From: an uncultured Cellvibrio sp.
Lineage (GTDB): Bacteria; Pseudomonadota; Gammaproteobacteria; Pseudomonadales; Cellvibrionaceae
Direction of reading: 5' to 3'
Assembly: GCA_946886255.1 (NCBI GenBank)
Contig: CAMPIG010000015.1
Coordinates: 1-27,437, forward strand
Length of the DNA: 27,437 nucleotides
The notes under the pieces are model-generated. The model was not told the origin of the DNA and made no database searches. It worked only from the letters and a program-made list of their open reading frames with translations. How positions within the stretch are numbered: position 1 is the first letter of the stretch; each line of letters opens with the position of its first letter. The position numbers were made by a program, and so were the translations under genes. Positions 1 through 8,473 of this stretch are shown here, in pieces.

Positions 1-911
1 TCAAGTTGTACGACGTTGATACGAAAGTACAGGTCTTCGCGGAATTTGCCTTCTTTAGCCAGCTTGCGCAGATCACGGTGAGTCGCGGCAATCAGACGCA
101 CATCGACCTTGCGTGATTCAACCGAGCCCAGCGGGCGCACCTCACCTTCCTGTAGCACCCGTAACAAACGCGCTTGGGCCTCCAGTGGCAGTTCACCGAT
201 TTCGTCCAGAAACAGCGTTCCGCCATCGGCAGCGGCAACCAGGCCCTCACGGGTGCTGGCCGCGCCGGTAAAAGCGCCTTTTTCATGGCCGAAGAGTTCG
301 GATTCAATCAAGGTTTCGGGGATGGCGGCGCAGTTGACCGAGATCATCAGATGATCCCTGCGCTGGCTTTCTTCGTGGAGGGCGCGGGCAACCAGCTCTT
401 TACCGGTCCCCGTTTCACCGTGAATCAATACGGTGGCGGCGGTGGGTGCCACTTTATGGATGCGATTGTAAAGGTCATGCATCACATCACTGCTGCCGAT
501 CATGCCGGCAATGGCGTGGCTGGCGGTTTGGGGAATGGCGCCATTACTGCGGCTATTGGCCTTGGCCTTGCCAATAACGCGTTTGACCGCCGTGACCATT
601 TCATCGTGATCAAAGGGCTTGGCGATGTAATCCACCGCGCCCATACGCATGGAATCCACGGCGGAGCGCAAACTGGCATAGCTGGTCATGATCAGTACGG
701 GGATATCGCCAGCGAGTTTGATCAGGTCAGTGCCTGGTGCGCCAGGCAGGCGCAGGTCGCTGATGATCAGGTCGTAATCCTTGATTTGGTAACGGGTGGT
801 AGCTTCCTTAACGGAGGGGGCTTCATCGATTTCGTATTGGTTACGCTCCAACAGTTTGCGTAACGCCGTACGAATGATGGTTTCGTCTTCTACAATCAGG
901 ATTTTGCTCAT
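1..911 (-). CDS. cbrB: Sigma-54-dependent response regulator CbrB (5' part, cut by window edge)
   Basis: NtrC-type activator that, when phosphorylated by its kinase, drives sigma-54 promoters; in Pseudomonas CbrB controls carbon/nitrogen balance. The ATG at 911 opens a frame that stays open to the window edge (303 complete codons). The receiver domain covers residues 1-120 with acidic residues E8/D9, phospho-acceptor D52 (ISDLRLP) and the conserved K in IAKPFD. The AAA+ domain begins near residue 140 with Walker A GETGTGKE, the sigma-54-contacting GAFTGA loop and Walker B-like TLFLDEIGEL. The C-terminal HTH lies outside the window. It follows cbrA in the same direction after 171 nt. The assignment to CbrB rather than another NtrC paralogue rests on the neighbouring CbrA-type kinase and the dksA-gluQ gene order. 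Confidence 0.92.
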   Translation of the reverse strand, partial: MSKILIVEDETIIRTALRKLLERNQYEIDEAPSVKEATTRYQIKDYDLIISDLRLPGAPGTDLIKLAGDIPVLIMTSYASLRSAVDSMRMGAVDYIAKPFDHDEMVTAVKRVIGKAKANSRSNGAIPQTASHAIAGMIGSSDVMHDLYNRIHKVAPTAATVLIHGETGTGKELVARALHEESQRRDHLMISVNCAAIPETLIESELFGHEKGAFTGAASTREGLVAAADGGTLFLDEIGELPLEAQARLLRVLQEGEVRPLGSVESRKVDVRLIAATHRDLRKLAKEGKFREDLYFRINVVQL

Positions 912-978
912 AGGTCTTCTGTCGCTTAAGTAAACCGTACCCGGTTGAGTGTGGGGCTTATCCTACATCAAAACGGTA

Positions 979-998
979 ACACTTCCACTGGGAAGTGT
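979..998 (-). other. Hairpin in the cbrA-cbrB intergenic region
   Basis: A perfect inverted repeat with 8-bp arms (ACACTTCC/GGAAGTGT) and a 4-nt loop lies between the cbrA stop and the cbrB start. Read leftward, a run of four T follows only after several bases, so it is at best a weak terminator or attenuator. Together with the 171-nt gap it suggests that cbrB may be uncoupled from cbrA and partly served by its own promoter. I did not find a convincing promoter by eye. Confidence 0.4.
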
Positions 999-1082
999 GT
1001 AGGAAATGCACTTTTCGGGTGAAATAGATACTCACTCCTGCGCGTAAACGGGGCATTACCCTGCGCCGTGCTTCGCAACACC

Positions 1083-4043
1083 TTACAACACCGAATCAAC
1101 ATGGCGTGGCAGCTTGATGGTGAAGCGGGCGCCGCGACTATGCACCGTATCGGCGGGGCTGGTGATATCCAGAGAACCGCCATGGTCGTCGACAATGCTG
1201 TACACCATCGCCAGGCCAATACCTGTGCCTTCACCGGGCTCCTTGGTGGTGAAAAAGGGTTCGAAAATCTGCTCGATGTGTTCCGGAGCAATGCCGGATC
1301 CTTCATCCGTCACCGAAAAGATGATGCTGTACTCGTCTTCACTGCTGTCCAGGCTCACGCGTCCCTGCTCCGGGCTTGCATCCCGGGCATTGGACAACAA
1401 ATTGATAAACACCTGGATGATCCGCTGGGTATCGCCCGCCACTATGGCATTGGGGGCGATGTCATTGTCGAACAGGACCTGGTTCTTGTCCTTTTGCAGG
1501 GAGAGTAACTGGATGGCTTCGTTAGCGCAGTCGCGCAATATCACCGCTTGGAAGTCACTCTTTTTGTTGTGGCCAGTATGAGAAAACCCGACCAGGGACT
1601 GCACGATACGGCTAACCCGGTCGGTTTGACTGAGGATCTGTTCAGCCGTTTCCAGAATTTCCGGGTTTTCAGATTCATAACGCAGATTCTGCGCCAGGCA
1701 GGCGATACCGGTAATAGGATTACCGATTTCATGGGCCACGCCAGCGGCCAGTCTACCCACCGATGCTAGGCGTTCACTGTGTACCAGTTCCTGTTCCAGT
1801 AATTGGGTTTCGGTGACGTCTTCCAGCAGGATCACCTGGTCGTAAACCCCCGCATTGATGGTGCCCTCAATCGCTGCCTTGTGCAGGCTGACCCAGTGAG
1901 GGCGGCTATTCAATTCGATTTCGCGACGGTAATAATGGGTTTCGCTACCGTTGCAAAATTCGGTGAGCAAGCTGCGCCAGGGTTCGGCTATATCATCCAG
2001 GCGTGAGCCGGTAACTTCTTCACCGGGCGTCTCGGTCAGATCTGCCATGGCCCGGTTCCACATCAGAATTTCCATATCGCGCCCCAGAGAGCAGACTGCC
2101 ATGGGTAGCTCTTCCAGGGTTTTGCGGTGATACAAGCGCAGGTTGTTAAGTTCGGCGGCCATCCCTGTAAGGTGGTCGCGGTATTCAGACAAGCGGTTTT
2201 CCATCAGGTTGATATCCACCGTATCCCGGGCCTCCGCTACTTGATAGGGGACGTGCTTATCCATGATCTCGCTGGCGACATGAATCCCCATCAGGCTGGA
2301 AAGGTTGCCCTCGATTTGGTCGCGCAGGCGGCGCAGAGCATAGGGGCGTCGTTCGTTAATACTCAAGCTCAGCTCATTGAGTGCAATATCCACTTCGCGG
2401 CTGGCGGTGACTTTACCCAAAGGTTTGGCAAGGCGGGTTTTAAATTCCAGGGCCGAATGTACATCCAGTGCCTGGCGCACGGGGTGACTGAGTTCATCGG
2501 CTGCACACAGGTCGGCGCTGTAATGTTCGTCTTCAGTTTGGCGGGTAATCAGGGAGATGATGATAAAGATCAGCGTGTTTGCCCCGAGTGACACCAGGGT
2601 TACATCGCTCCAGTGTTCAATACCGACGGGCACCACCACATCAGTAAAGGGCACAGCGAGGGATTCGATATGCCATATCACCGGAGCCAGCAAGCCGCCG
2701 GCCCAAATTAGCGTACCGGCAGCAAGGCCGGCGAGTATGCCGCGCCGGTTACCCTTGGTCCAGAACATGATCGCGAAGGTACCGGGCAGGAATTGCAAAG
2801 TCTCGATAAAGGCCAGCAGGGCGAGGTTCGTCAGGCTGTAGCGGTTGTCGAGAATCCAGTAAAACAGGTAACCACCGAGGAAGATGGCGCCGATCAGGAT
2901 GCGACGCAGCCACAGCAGTTGGCGGTAGATATCATGACGCGCACGCAGGCGGAAGGTGGGCAACAACCAGTGGTTCATGACCATGGTCGCCAGTGCCAGC
3001 GTAATGATAATCATCGCGCCGGTCGCGGCGGACAGGCCGCCGAGGAACGCCAACACCGTCAGCCCCGGCGAGTTGAGTAAAATGGGTACGCCCAGGGTGA
3101 AGTATTGGGCGGGTAAGGGCACCGCCAGTTCAAACCCGGCCCACAAAATAGGGAACACCGGTAACGCCATCAGCAACAGAAACAGCGGAAAAGCCCAGGT
3201 CACTGTATGGGAATTGCGCATCAGCGGATTTTCCGCAAGCCCCAGATGGAAGATGTGTGGCATGGTGACAGCAGTCGCGATAAATACCAGCAACAAGGTA
3301 TGGGCCGAGCCATCGCGGATCGGTGTATGCAATAACGCGATATTTTCCGGGTGGTCGGCGAGCCATTCATCCAATCCACCCAATCCGTCAAAGATGCCGT
3401 ACACCGCGACCAATCCCACCGCACAGAGCGCGCACACCTTCAGCAGCGACTCAAACGCCATGGCGGTGATCAAACCGCGATGTTGCTCGCGGTTGGAACC
3501 GAACAAGATGGTGAAGAGTGCGAGAATTACGCAGTAACACAACGCCATCAAATCCTTAAAGGTGAGGCCTGTACCCTGCAATGGCAGTGAAGGATTACCA
3601 CTGACCGTGAGGATATGCATGGTGTCCGCAATGGCCTGAATCTGCAGTGCCATCAGCGGCAGGATGCCGAGCAACATGCACAGGGTGGTCAGCGCGCCGA
3701 CCGCGTGGCTGTGATAACGAAACACCAGCAGATCCGCCAATGAGTGCACCTGGTGGCGCCGCGCCAGTTCTGCCAGGGGTGCCAATGCGACCGGCGCAAA
3801 CAGGAATAGCGCTCCGGTACCCAAATAATAGGCAAGCGCACCGTAACCATAAGAAAAGGCCAGGTCGATAACGCCATAAAACGCCCAGGCGCTGGCAAAG
3901 ATGCCGAGCGACAAAATGTAGGTAATCGGATGCGAGGTGATGGAATCCGGAATCCAGCCGCGTTCAGTAATCCAGGCGATACCGAACAGGAGCAGAAGAT
4001 AACTGATGCCGATCAGGGCAACGTGGCTTAACTCAAACGTCAT
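1083..4043 (-). CDS. cbrA: Transporter-fused sensor histidine kinase CbrA
   Basis: Membrane histidine kinase whose sensory part is a sodium/solute-symporter-like (SSSF) domain; partner of the sigma-54 regulator encoded next. The 986-residue length is close to that of Pseudomonas CbrA. Residues 1 to about 500 hold many hydrophobic helices of the SSSF type, starting with the CbrA-like motifs WITERGWIP and SAWAFYG. After a cytoplasmic linker, a PAS-like segment (about 640-740) precedes the HisKA box with phospho-acceptor H771 in VAHEIGNPITG. The HATPase_c domain has N-box NLLSNARDAS, G1 DEGSGI, F-box FEPFFTTK and G2 GEGTGIGLAM. All catalytic motifs are intact. It starts at ATG 4043 after a poor purine stretch, 83 nt after the small membrane gene, probably as one transcript with it. 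Whether the SSSF part transports (histidine in Pseudomonas) cannot be read from the sequence. Confidence 0.93.
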   Translation of the reverse strand: MTFELSHVALIGISYLLLLFGIAWITERGWIPDSITSHPITYILSLGIFASAWAFYGVIDLAFSYGYGALAYYLGTGALFLFAPVALAPLAELARRHQVHSLADLLVFRYHSHAVGALTTLCMLLGILPLMALQIQAIADTMHILTVSGNPSLPLQGTGLTFKDLMALCYCVILALFTILFGSNREQHRGLITAMAFESLLKVCALCAVGLVAVYGIFDGLGGLDEWLADHPENIALLHTPIRDGSAHTLLLVFIATAVTMPHIFHLGLAENPLMRNSHTVTWAFPLFLLLMALPVFPILWAGFELAVPLPAQYFTLGVPILLNSPGLTVLAFLGGLSAATGAMIIITLALATMVMNHWLLPTFRLRARHDIYRQLLWLRRILIGAIFLGGYLFYWILDNRYSLTNLALLAFIETLQFLPGTFAIMFWTKGNRRGILAGLAAGTLIWAGGLLAPVIWHIESLAVPFTDVVVPVGIEHWSDVTLVSLGANTLIFIIISLITRQTEDEHYSADLCAADELSHPVRQALDVHSALEFKTRLAKPLGKVTASREVDIALNELSLSINERRPYALRRLRDQIEGNLSSLMGIHVASEIMDKHVPYQVAEARDTVDINLMENRLSEYRDHLTGMAAELNNLRLYHRKTLEELPMAVCSLGRDMEILMWNRAMADLTETPGEEVTGSRLDDIAEPWRSLLTEFCNGSETHYYRREIELNSRPHWVSLHKAAIEGTINAGVYDQVILLEDVTETQLLEQELVHSERLASVGRLAAGVAHEIGNPITGIACLAQNLRYESENPEILETAEQILSQTDRVSRIVQSLVGFSHTGHNKKSDFQAVILRDCANEAIQLLSLQKDKNQVLFDNDIAPNAIVAGDTQRIIQVFINLLSNARDASPEQGRVSLDSSEDEYSIIFSVTDEGSGIAPEHIEQIFEPFFTTKEPGEGTGIGLAMVYSIVDDHGGSLDITSPADTVHSRGARFTIKLPRHVDSVL

Positions 4044-4126
4044 GGTGGTCGATTCTTTTTGTAGGCTTTTTTCAGTGTGTGTAAAACTTTTATATCCGGG
4101 TCGATGGTCCGGGGCGTCTCAATCGA

Positions 4127-4321
4127 TCAATCTTGTAGATGGCGTCGGCTGATTGACGGCTTTTTGCGCATCTGGATAACAAACGCAATGACAATGACCA
4201 GCGCCCAGATAATGTAAGGCCGGTACCAGGCGCCTTCGGGGTTGATGATCCAGGTAAACAGCGTCGGCGAGAAAATATAGGCAATCAGCAACAGCAATAT
4301 GACAAGACGTTGATTGGTCAT
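4127..4321 (-). CDS. Small two-helix membrane protein upstream of cbrA (PA4724.1/CbrX position)
   Basis: A 64-residue protein with two predicted hydrophobic helices (about residues 7-25 and 36-50) separated by a short loop rich in aromatic residues (WIINPEGAWYRPY) and a basic tail (MRKKPSISRR). Start ATG 4321 is preceded by AGGAAA at good spacing. Pseudomonas has a small ORF at exactly this place between gluQ and cbrA (CbrX in P. putida, as I recall), whose translation is linked to cbrA. That correspondence rests on position and size. An accessory or leader role for the CbrA kinase is inference, and no catalytic motif is visible. Confidence 0.7.
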   Translation of the reverse strand: MTNQRLVILLLLIAYIFSPTLFTWIINPEGAWYRPYIIWALVIVIAFVIQMRKKPSISRRHLQD

Positions 4322-4382
4322 GATGGGTTTCCTGTAATGCCGATGTGTGACGTCAGTTGTAGCTGACTCGTTTTCGCCAGTC

Positions 4383-5318
4383 TCAAGGTGTCCGGTTGTC
4401 TGGTGTCAGGTGGCTCATACGCCAATGTACCTTACCCCAATCCAGTACGTCGGTCGCGCTGGCTTTTATCAAAGCGAGTGGTGGATTCTGCCCTAAAAAC
4501 TGCAGTGCATGCCATAAATTGTTGCCTGCGTTTGTGCCGTCCAGCGGCGCAGCCAGATTTTGCTTGCTCAGCTTCTGCCCTTGCTCATTGAGTACCAGAG
4601 GGACATGCCCAAACGCGGGAACCGCGGCGCCTAACAAACGAAAGAAGAAAATTTGACGAGCAGTAACCTCTAACAAATCATTGCCGCGAATAATATGCGT
4701 CACCTGCTGCGCGATATCGTCCACGACGACGGCTAATTGATAAGCAAATAAATCGTCCTTGCGCTTCAGGATTTGATCGCCCGCTGTGAGGCGCAGGTTG
4801 TATTGTTGGTCGCCCTGGATCAGGTCCGCAAACCGCACGTCGTTATCCAGTGCTACATAATCCGGGGGCAGGTCATACAACTTCAATCGCCAGGCGTGCG
4901 GTTGATCCAGGTTGACGGCTCGGTTTCTACAGCGGCCATTGTAGATGCCTCCCATGGCTTGCAGATCCTGACGAGTGCAGTTACAAGCATAGAGCAGATC
5001 CTCTTCGCGTAAGGCCTCAAGCACTTCTTCATAAGCGGATAATCGATGGCTTTGGTAGAGCACAGGGCCATCCCAGTGTAATTGATGCGCTTCGAGACAC
5101 CGCAGGATGGCATCCGCCGCGCCAGCCTGTTCGCGCGGGGGGTCGAGATCCTCCATGCGCACCAGCCAACGGCCGTTGTGTATCCGCGCGTGCAAGTAAC
5201 TCGCCAGCGCACTGACCAATGAGCCGAAATGCAACGGGCCGGTGGGAGATGGCGCAAAACGTCCGATGTAGGAATTCGCCGGGTTTAACGGAGCCAGGGC
5301 GGCGAGTGAGGTGATCAT
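4383..5318 (-). CDS. gluQ: Glutamyl-queuosine tRNA(Asp) synthetase
   Basis: Truncated GluRS paralogue that activates glutamate without tRNA and attaches it to the queuosine at position 34 of tRNA(Asp). The catalytic start YIGRFAPSPTGPLHFGSL contains the HIGH-like HFGS. The zinc-site pattern C-x-C ... Y-x3-C is present (ACNCTRQD ... YNGRC). The KMSK-like loop is KLSKQN. The anticodon-binding domain of full GluRS is missing, as is usual for this family. I chose ATG 5318 (311 aa). A GTG at 5345 would add nine residues but lies in the loop of the hairpin that follows dksA. dksA lies 67 nt upstream in the same direction, the classical dksA-gluQ pair. Confidence 0.93.
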   Translation of the reverse strand: MITSLAALAPLNPANSYIGRFAPSPTGPLHFGSLVSALASYLHARIHNGRWLVRMEDLDPPREQAGAADAILRCLEAHQLHWDGPVLYQSHRLSAYEEVLEALREEDLLYACNCTRQDLQAMGGIYNGRCRNRAVNLDQPHAWRLKLYDLPPDYVALDNDVRFADLIQGDQQYNLRLTAGDQILKRKDDLFAYQLAVVVDDIAQQVTHIIRGNDLLEVTARQIFFFRLLGAAVPAFGHVPLVLNEQGQKLSKQNLAAPLDGTNAGNNLWHALQFLGQNPPLALIKASATDVLDWGKVHWRMSHLTPDNRTP

Positions 5319-5333
5319 AAGGCCGGAAATGAG

Positions 5334-5355
5334 AAGGGAGCCCACAGGCTCCCTT
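5334..5355 (-). terminator. Hairpin between dksA and gluQ
   Basis: A perfect 9-bp stem (AAGGGAGCC/GGCTCCCTT) with a 4-nt loop lies 30 nt downstream of the dksA stop. No clean T-run follows in the leftward direction, so read-through into gluQ is expected. In other bacteria a terminator between dksA and gluQ limits gluQ expression, which fits this position. Confidence 0.6.
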
Positions 5356-5385
5356 TATGTGAAACATCCACAACGTTCATCAGCA

Positions 5386-5829
5386 TTAACCGCCGATTTG
5401 TTTCTCTTTGATCTCGTCCAGGGTTTTACAGTCTACGCACAAGGTGGCGGTAGGACGTGCTTCCAGACGGCGGATGCCGATCTCGACGCCGCAGGCATTA
5501 CAAAAACCGTAGTCGTCGTTTTCGATCAATTCCATGGTGCTGTCAATCTTCTTGATCAGCTTGCGCTCGCGGTCGCGGGTGCGCAGTTCGAGGCTGAACT
5601 CTTCTTCCTGGCTGGCGCGATCGGCAGGGTCAGGAAAGTTGGCAGCTTCATCTTTCATGTGGCTCATGGTGCGGTCGACTTCTTCCATGAGTTCCATCTT
5701 CCAATTCATCAGGAGCTGTTTGAAATGCTCCTTCTGATTGGCATTCATATACTCCTCGCCTTTCTTCTCTTTATAAGGAACAAAGGGGCGTAAAGCGAAG
5801 GTTTCGGTATTCGTTGAGCTTTTCGGCAT
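5386..5829 (-). CDS. dksA: RNA polymerase-binding transcription factor DksA
   Basis: Binds the RNA polymerase secondary channel and works with ppGpp in the stringent response. 147 residues from ATG 5829, close to the 151 of E. coli DksA. The coiled-coil tip carries the essential acidic pair D67 and D70 in [14 protein letters not shown], and the conserved stretch [15 protein letters not shown] follows. The four-cysteine zinc site is complete: C110, C113, C131 and C134. An in-frame upstream extension to 5877 lacks DksA similarity and is rejected. It heads the leftward group dksA-gluQ-small ORF-cbrA-cbrB. Confidence 0.97.
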   Translation of the reverse strand: MPKSSTNTETFALRPFVPYKEKKGEEYMNANQKEHFKQLLMNWKMELMEEVDRTMSHMKDEAANFPDPADRASQEEEFSLELRTRDRERKLIKKIDSTMELIENDDYGFCNACGVEIGIRRLEARPTATLCVDCKTLDEIKEKQIGG

Positions 5830-6186
5830 GATTTTGGCGCCTCGTCTAACTTCCTCGATCCAGCAGATATACGGCACTGGTGCCGCTCAAGCCTGTCGCT
5901 GTCGGAGGCGTGCGGTGTTAAAGCAACCGTCCGGGGCCAGCACACAGATTTTTAAGGGAAGGCAAGCTACCAGATAACAAAACTTGGTGCCAGCACTTTT
6001 TGGTGGGGCGTTGTAAGTCTTCCCAGGCAACCCTTGAAAGATAAAATATAGACGCTAATTGACAACGAGGCGCGGCCATTTGTTGCGATTTTGAGACATA
6101 CATCGGGTTAATGAAGGAAGTGTTAAGCGATTCGAAACCATCGGCCAAGCGATGTTATCCTCTCCGGCCCTACAGCAGGCTAATAA
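5830..6186. other. Divergent intergenic region between dksA and sfsA
   Basis: About 357 nt with no convincing gene. It must hold the outward promoters of dksA (left) and sfsA (right). An AT-rich stretch around 6040-6055 could contribute to a leftward promoter, with a TTGTCA near it, but spacing to a good -10 is poor. I see no structured RNA, tRNA or repeat here. Confidence 0.5.
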
Positions 6187-6945
6187 ATGGAGAGCTACGC
6201 ATTCATGTCATCATCACCGACTCTGGCCGAGCTGCCGCCGTGGCAGGCAGCTGAACTGCTTAAGCGCTACAAACGTTTTATGGTGGATGTCCGCCTCGCC
6301 GATGGTCAGGTTATTACCCTGCATTGCCCCAACACCGGCTCCATGCGCAACTGTGTATTGCCTGCCACCCAGTGCTGGTATTCCACCTCCGATAACCCCA
6401 AACGCAAATACGCGCATACGCTCGAAGTCGTGACTACACCCGGTGGGCATCTGGCGGGTGTGAACACCGGGCGCGCTAATACGCTGGTGCAACTGGCTAT
6501 TGCGGCGAGCATCATTGATGAATTGCGCGGCTATACCTCTGTGCGACGCGAAGTGGTGTATGGCGAGGAAAAATCGCGGATTGATTTTCTGCTGGAAGGG
6601 GCCGCCCATGACCCACGGCCCTGCTATGTTGAAGTCAAAAGCGTGACATTAATGGAAGAACCGGGGCAGGGGTTATTTCCGGATGCCATCAGCGATCGCG
6701 GCAGCAAACATCTGCGCGAACTGATGGCGATGGTGCAGCAGGGATATCGTGCGGTGTTGTTATTTTGTGTCCAGCACACCGGGATTGAATGGGTGGAGCC
6801 TGCCGATGGTATTGACCCGGTTTATGGCAAACACCTGCGCGATGCGCTCGCCATGGGGGTGGAGGTGATTGCGTATCAGGCAAATATCAGCCCGTCCACC
6901 GCTGAAATCACGCTGGTGAAAAAACTGCCGGTACGGGTTGATTGA
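6187..6945 (+). CDS. sfsA: SfsA family protein (sugar fermentation stimulation protein homologue)
   Basis: Homologue of E. coli SfsA, named for stimulating maltose fermentation; the family has an OB-like N-terminus and a restriction-endonuclease-like core, and its true role is unsettled. 252 residues. Characteristic motifs are [61 protein letters not shown] and [17 protein letters not shown]. The acidic D/E-x-K nuclease-like signature (RIDF ... EVKSV) is intact. The alternative in-frame ATG 6205 (MSSSPTL) has a GGAG upstream and may be the real start. Its stop lies 9 nt from the stop of the convergent cysC, with no obvious terminator between. Confidence 0.93.
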   Translation: MESYAFMSSSPTLAELPPWQAAELLKRYKRFMVDVRLADGQVITLHCPNTGSMRNCVLPATQCWYSTSDNPKRKYAHTLEVVTTPGGHLAGVNTGRANTLVQLAIAASIIDELRGYTSVRREVVYGEEKSRIDFLLEGAAHDPRPCYVEVKSVTLMEEPGQGLFPDAISDRGSKHLRELMAMVQQGYRAVLLFCVQHTGIEWVEPADGIDPVYGKHLRDALAMGVEVIAYQANISPSTAEITLVKKLPVRVD

Positions 6946-6954
6946 ACAAAACCC

Positions 6955-7575
6955 TTATTGTTTTTGCGTCAGGCAGCTTTGTTCATACAAATTTTGGTCG
7001 TGTAAATACAGGTAACCGTGTTCACACAAATAATTGATGATGGTCGCCACACAGTCCTCCGGTGATACCTGGTCAGTGTGCAGATGAATCTCCGGGTTCA
7101 TTGGCGGTTCATATGCGGAATCAATACCGGTGAAGTCAGCGATCTCTCCCGCCCGGGCTTTGCGGTAGAGCCCCTTGGGATCGCGTGTTTCGCATACGGC
7201 CAAGGGCGCATCGACAAACACTTCAATAAACTCTCCCGGTGCAAAAATGTGCCGTACCCCATCGCGCATCGCACGCAAGGGCGAGATGGTTGCGGTCAGC
7301 ACCATTAACCCCGCCTCGGTACATAGCTTGGCTGCTGCGCCGATACGACGAATATTTTCGTGCCGGTCTGTAATAGAAAACCCCAGATCCTTGCACAGTG
7401 TTGTGCGGATCCTATCCCCATCCAACGAAAATGTGTGGCAACCGGCAGCAAACAGGGCGCGCTCGGTCAGTGTGGTCAGGGTGGATTTTCCCGCGCCACT
7501 CAGGCCGGTAAACCACAGCACACAGGGGCGCTGTTGCTTTTGGTGTGAGCGTTCATTCTGCGTCAGTGGCGTCAT
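6955..7575 (-). CDS. cysC: Adenylylsulfate (APS) kinase
   Basis: Phosphorylates APS with ATP to give PAPS, the sulfate donor for sulfotransferases and a substrate for assimilatory reduction. Stand-alone 206-residue form, not fused to CysN. Walker A GLSGAGKS is at residues 24-31, followed by SLDGDRIR, the lid-region motif DPKGLYRKARAG and the APS-kinase signature FTGIDSAYEPP. The start is ATG 7575 with no clear Shine-Dalgarno. No cysD or cysN is adjacent. Instead it sits back to back with a cluster containing two sulfotransferase genes, so PAPS supply for sulfation is a likely specific role (inference). The C-terminal 30 residues (CEHGYLYLHDQNL onward) extend past the usual core. Confidence 0.94.
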   Translation of the reverse strand: MTPLTQNERSHQKQQRPCVLWFTGLSGAGKSTLTTLTERALFAAGCHTFSLDGDRIRTTLCKDLGFSITDRHENIRRIGAAAKLCTEAGLMVLTATISPLRAMRDGVRHIFAPGEFIEVFVDAPLAVCETRDPKGLYRKARAGEIADFTGIDSAYEPPMNPEIHLHTDQVSPEDCVATIINYLCEHGYLYLHDQNLYEQSCLTQKQ

Positions 7576-7601
7576 AAATTTGAGCGTGTAGTGAAGTGTA
7601 A

Positions 7602-7641
7602 TGTTTATTTGATCGGCAATGTGCTGACAATAAAGCTGTCA
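7602..7641 (-). promoter_or_regulatory. Possible cysC promoter with overlapping palindrome
   Basis: Read leftward, TTGTCA (7625-7630) is followed after 17 nt by TAAACA (7602-7607), a poor -10. The -35 overlaps an inverted repeat TGACA-N7-TGTCA (7625-7641). It lies just upstream of cysC in the divergent region with the hydroxylase gene. This is a weak call from consensus matching alone. Confidence 0.25.
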
Positions 7642-7822
7642 TGTGAAAGCTCCGATATGAAAGCCCCGATGCGTCTGTGGTTTAGTGTAGCGCAGCTTGC
7701 TTTGCTTGTACGTCTGCTGTTGCCAATAAGGTGGTAATTTTTGAATTTTCATCTAGGGTTAAAAAGCTGATCGAGCCCGGTCATGTTTGTTGAAATGTTA
7801 TAGGAAGCCTCACGGACGTATT

Positions 7823-8473
7823 ATGGAAATGCCAACTGCTTGTAGTGCAACTGACCTTGATAAACCGCCGGTGATTTCCAGCGCACAAGTGCCTTGTCAT
7901 GTTTACCTGCCTGCGCTGCAAGATGAGCTTGCGCAACTCCTGCAACAGTCCTGGGTTGATCACGTTAATCGCAAAGATTATTCCGGTGGTTGGGACGTTT
8001 TGCCTTTGCGCTGTCAACGCGAACATGTTGATGCACATCCGGCGTTACAAGGATTCGCCATTGCTAATGGTGAGGCATGGCAGGATTTGCCGGTGTTGGC
8101 TACATGCCCTGCGATCCACGCTTTTCTGCAAACTTTAGCATGCCCGTTAAAATCTGTGCGTCTCATGCGCTTGAAAGCCGGTGCCGAAATTAAACCCCAT
8201 CGCGACTACGGCTTGAGCCTGGAATATGGCGAGGCGCGCTTGCACCTCTCGTTGCAAACCTCAGACAAGATTTACTTCTATGTCAATCACCAGCGCGTTC
8301 CCATGAACGCGGGCGAGCTTTGGTATATCAACGCCGACCAGGAACATGCTGTGCAAAATCTGGGTAATGAAGATCGTATCAACCTGGTGGTTGATTGTGT
8401 CGCCAATGATTGGCTGCGTGAAAGGTTAGTGTTGGGGTGGCAACAAAACATAAGCCAGAGCCAGCCAGCATGA
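7823..8473 (+). CDS. Aspartyl/asparaginyl beta-hydroxylase-like Fe(II)/2-oxoglutarate dioxygenase
   Basis: Cupin-fold dioxygenase of the Asp/Asn beta-hydroxylase family (PF05118 type), which uses Fe(II), O2 and 2-oxoglutarate to hydroxylate a peptide side chain or, in LpxO, a lipid A acyl chain. 216 residues from ATG 7823. The iron facial residues H126 and D128 (KPHRDYG) and H175 (QEHAVQN) are present, and R185 (EDRINLVVD) is placed to bind 2-oxoglutarate. No membrane helix or signal peptide is seen, unlike LpxO, so a cytoplasmic protein substrate is more likely. A TTG at 7787 would add 12 unlikely residues. Its stop overlaps the next start (ATGA), so it is probably translationally coupled to the sulfotransferase. 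The substrate is unknown. Confidence 0.8.
   Translation: MEMPTACSATDLDKPPVISSAQVPCHVYLPALQDELAQLLQQSWVDHVNRKDYSGGWDVLPLRCQREHVDAHPALQGFAIANGEAWQDLPVLATCPAIHAFLQTLACPLKSVRLMRLKAGAEIKPHRDYGLSLEYGEARLHLSLQTSDKIYFYVNHQRVPMNAGELWYINADQEHAVQNLGNEDRINLVVDCVANDWLRERLVLGWQQNISQSQPA

Noticed and set aside
5319..5345. Upstream GTG start for gluQ
   Set aside because: The GTG is in the loop of the hairpin after dksA, and GluQ homologues start only a few residues before YIGRFAPSPTG.
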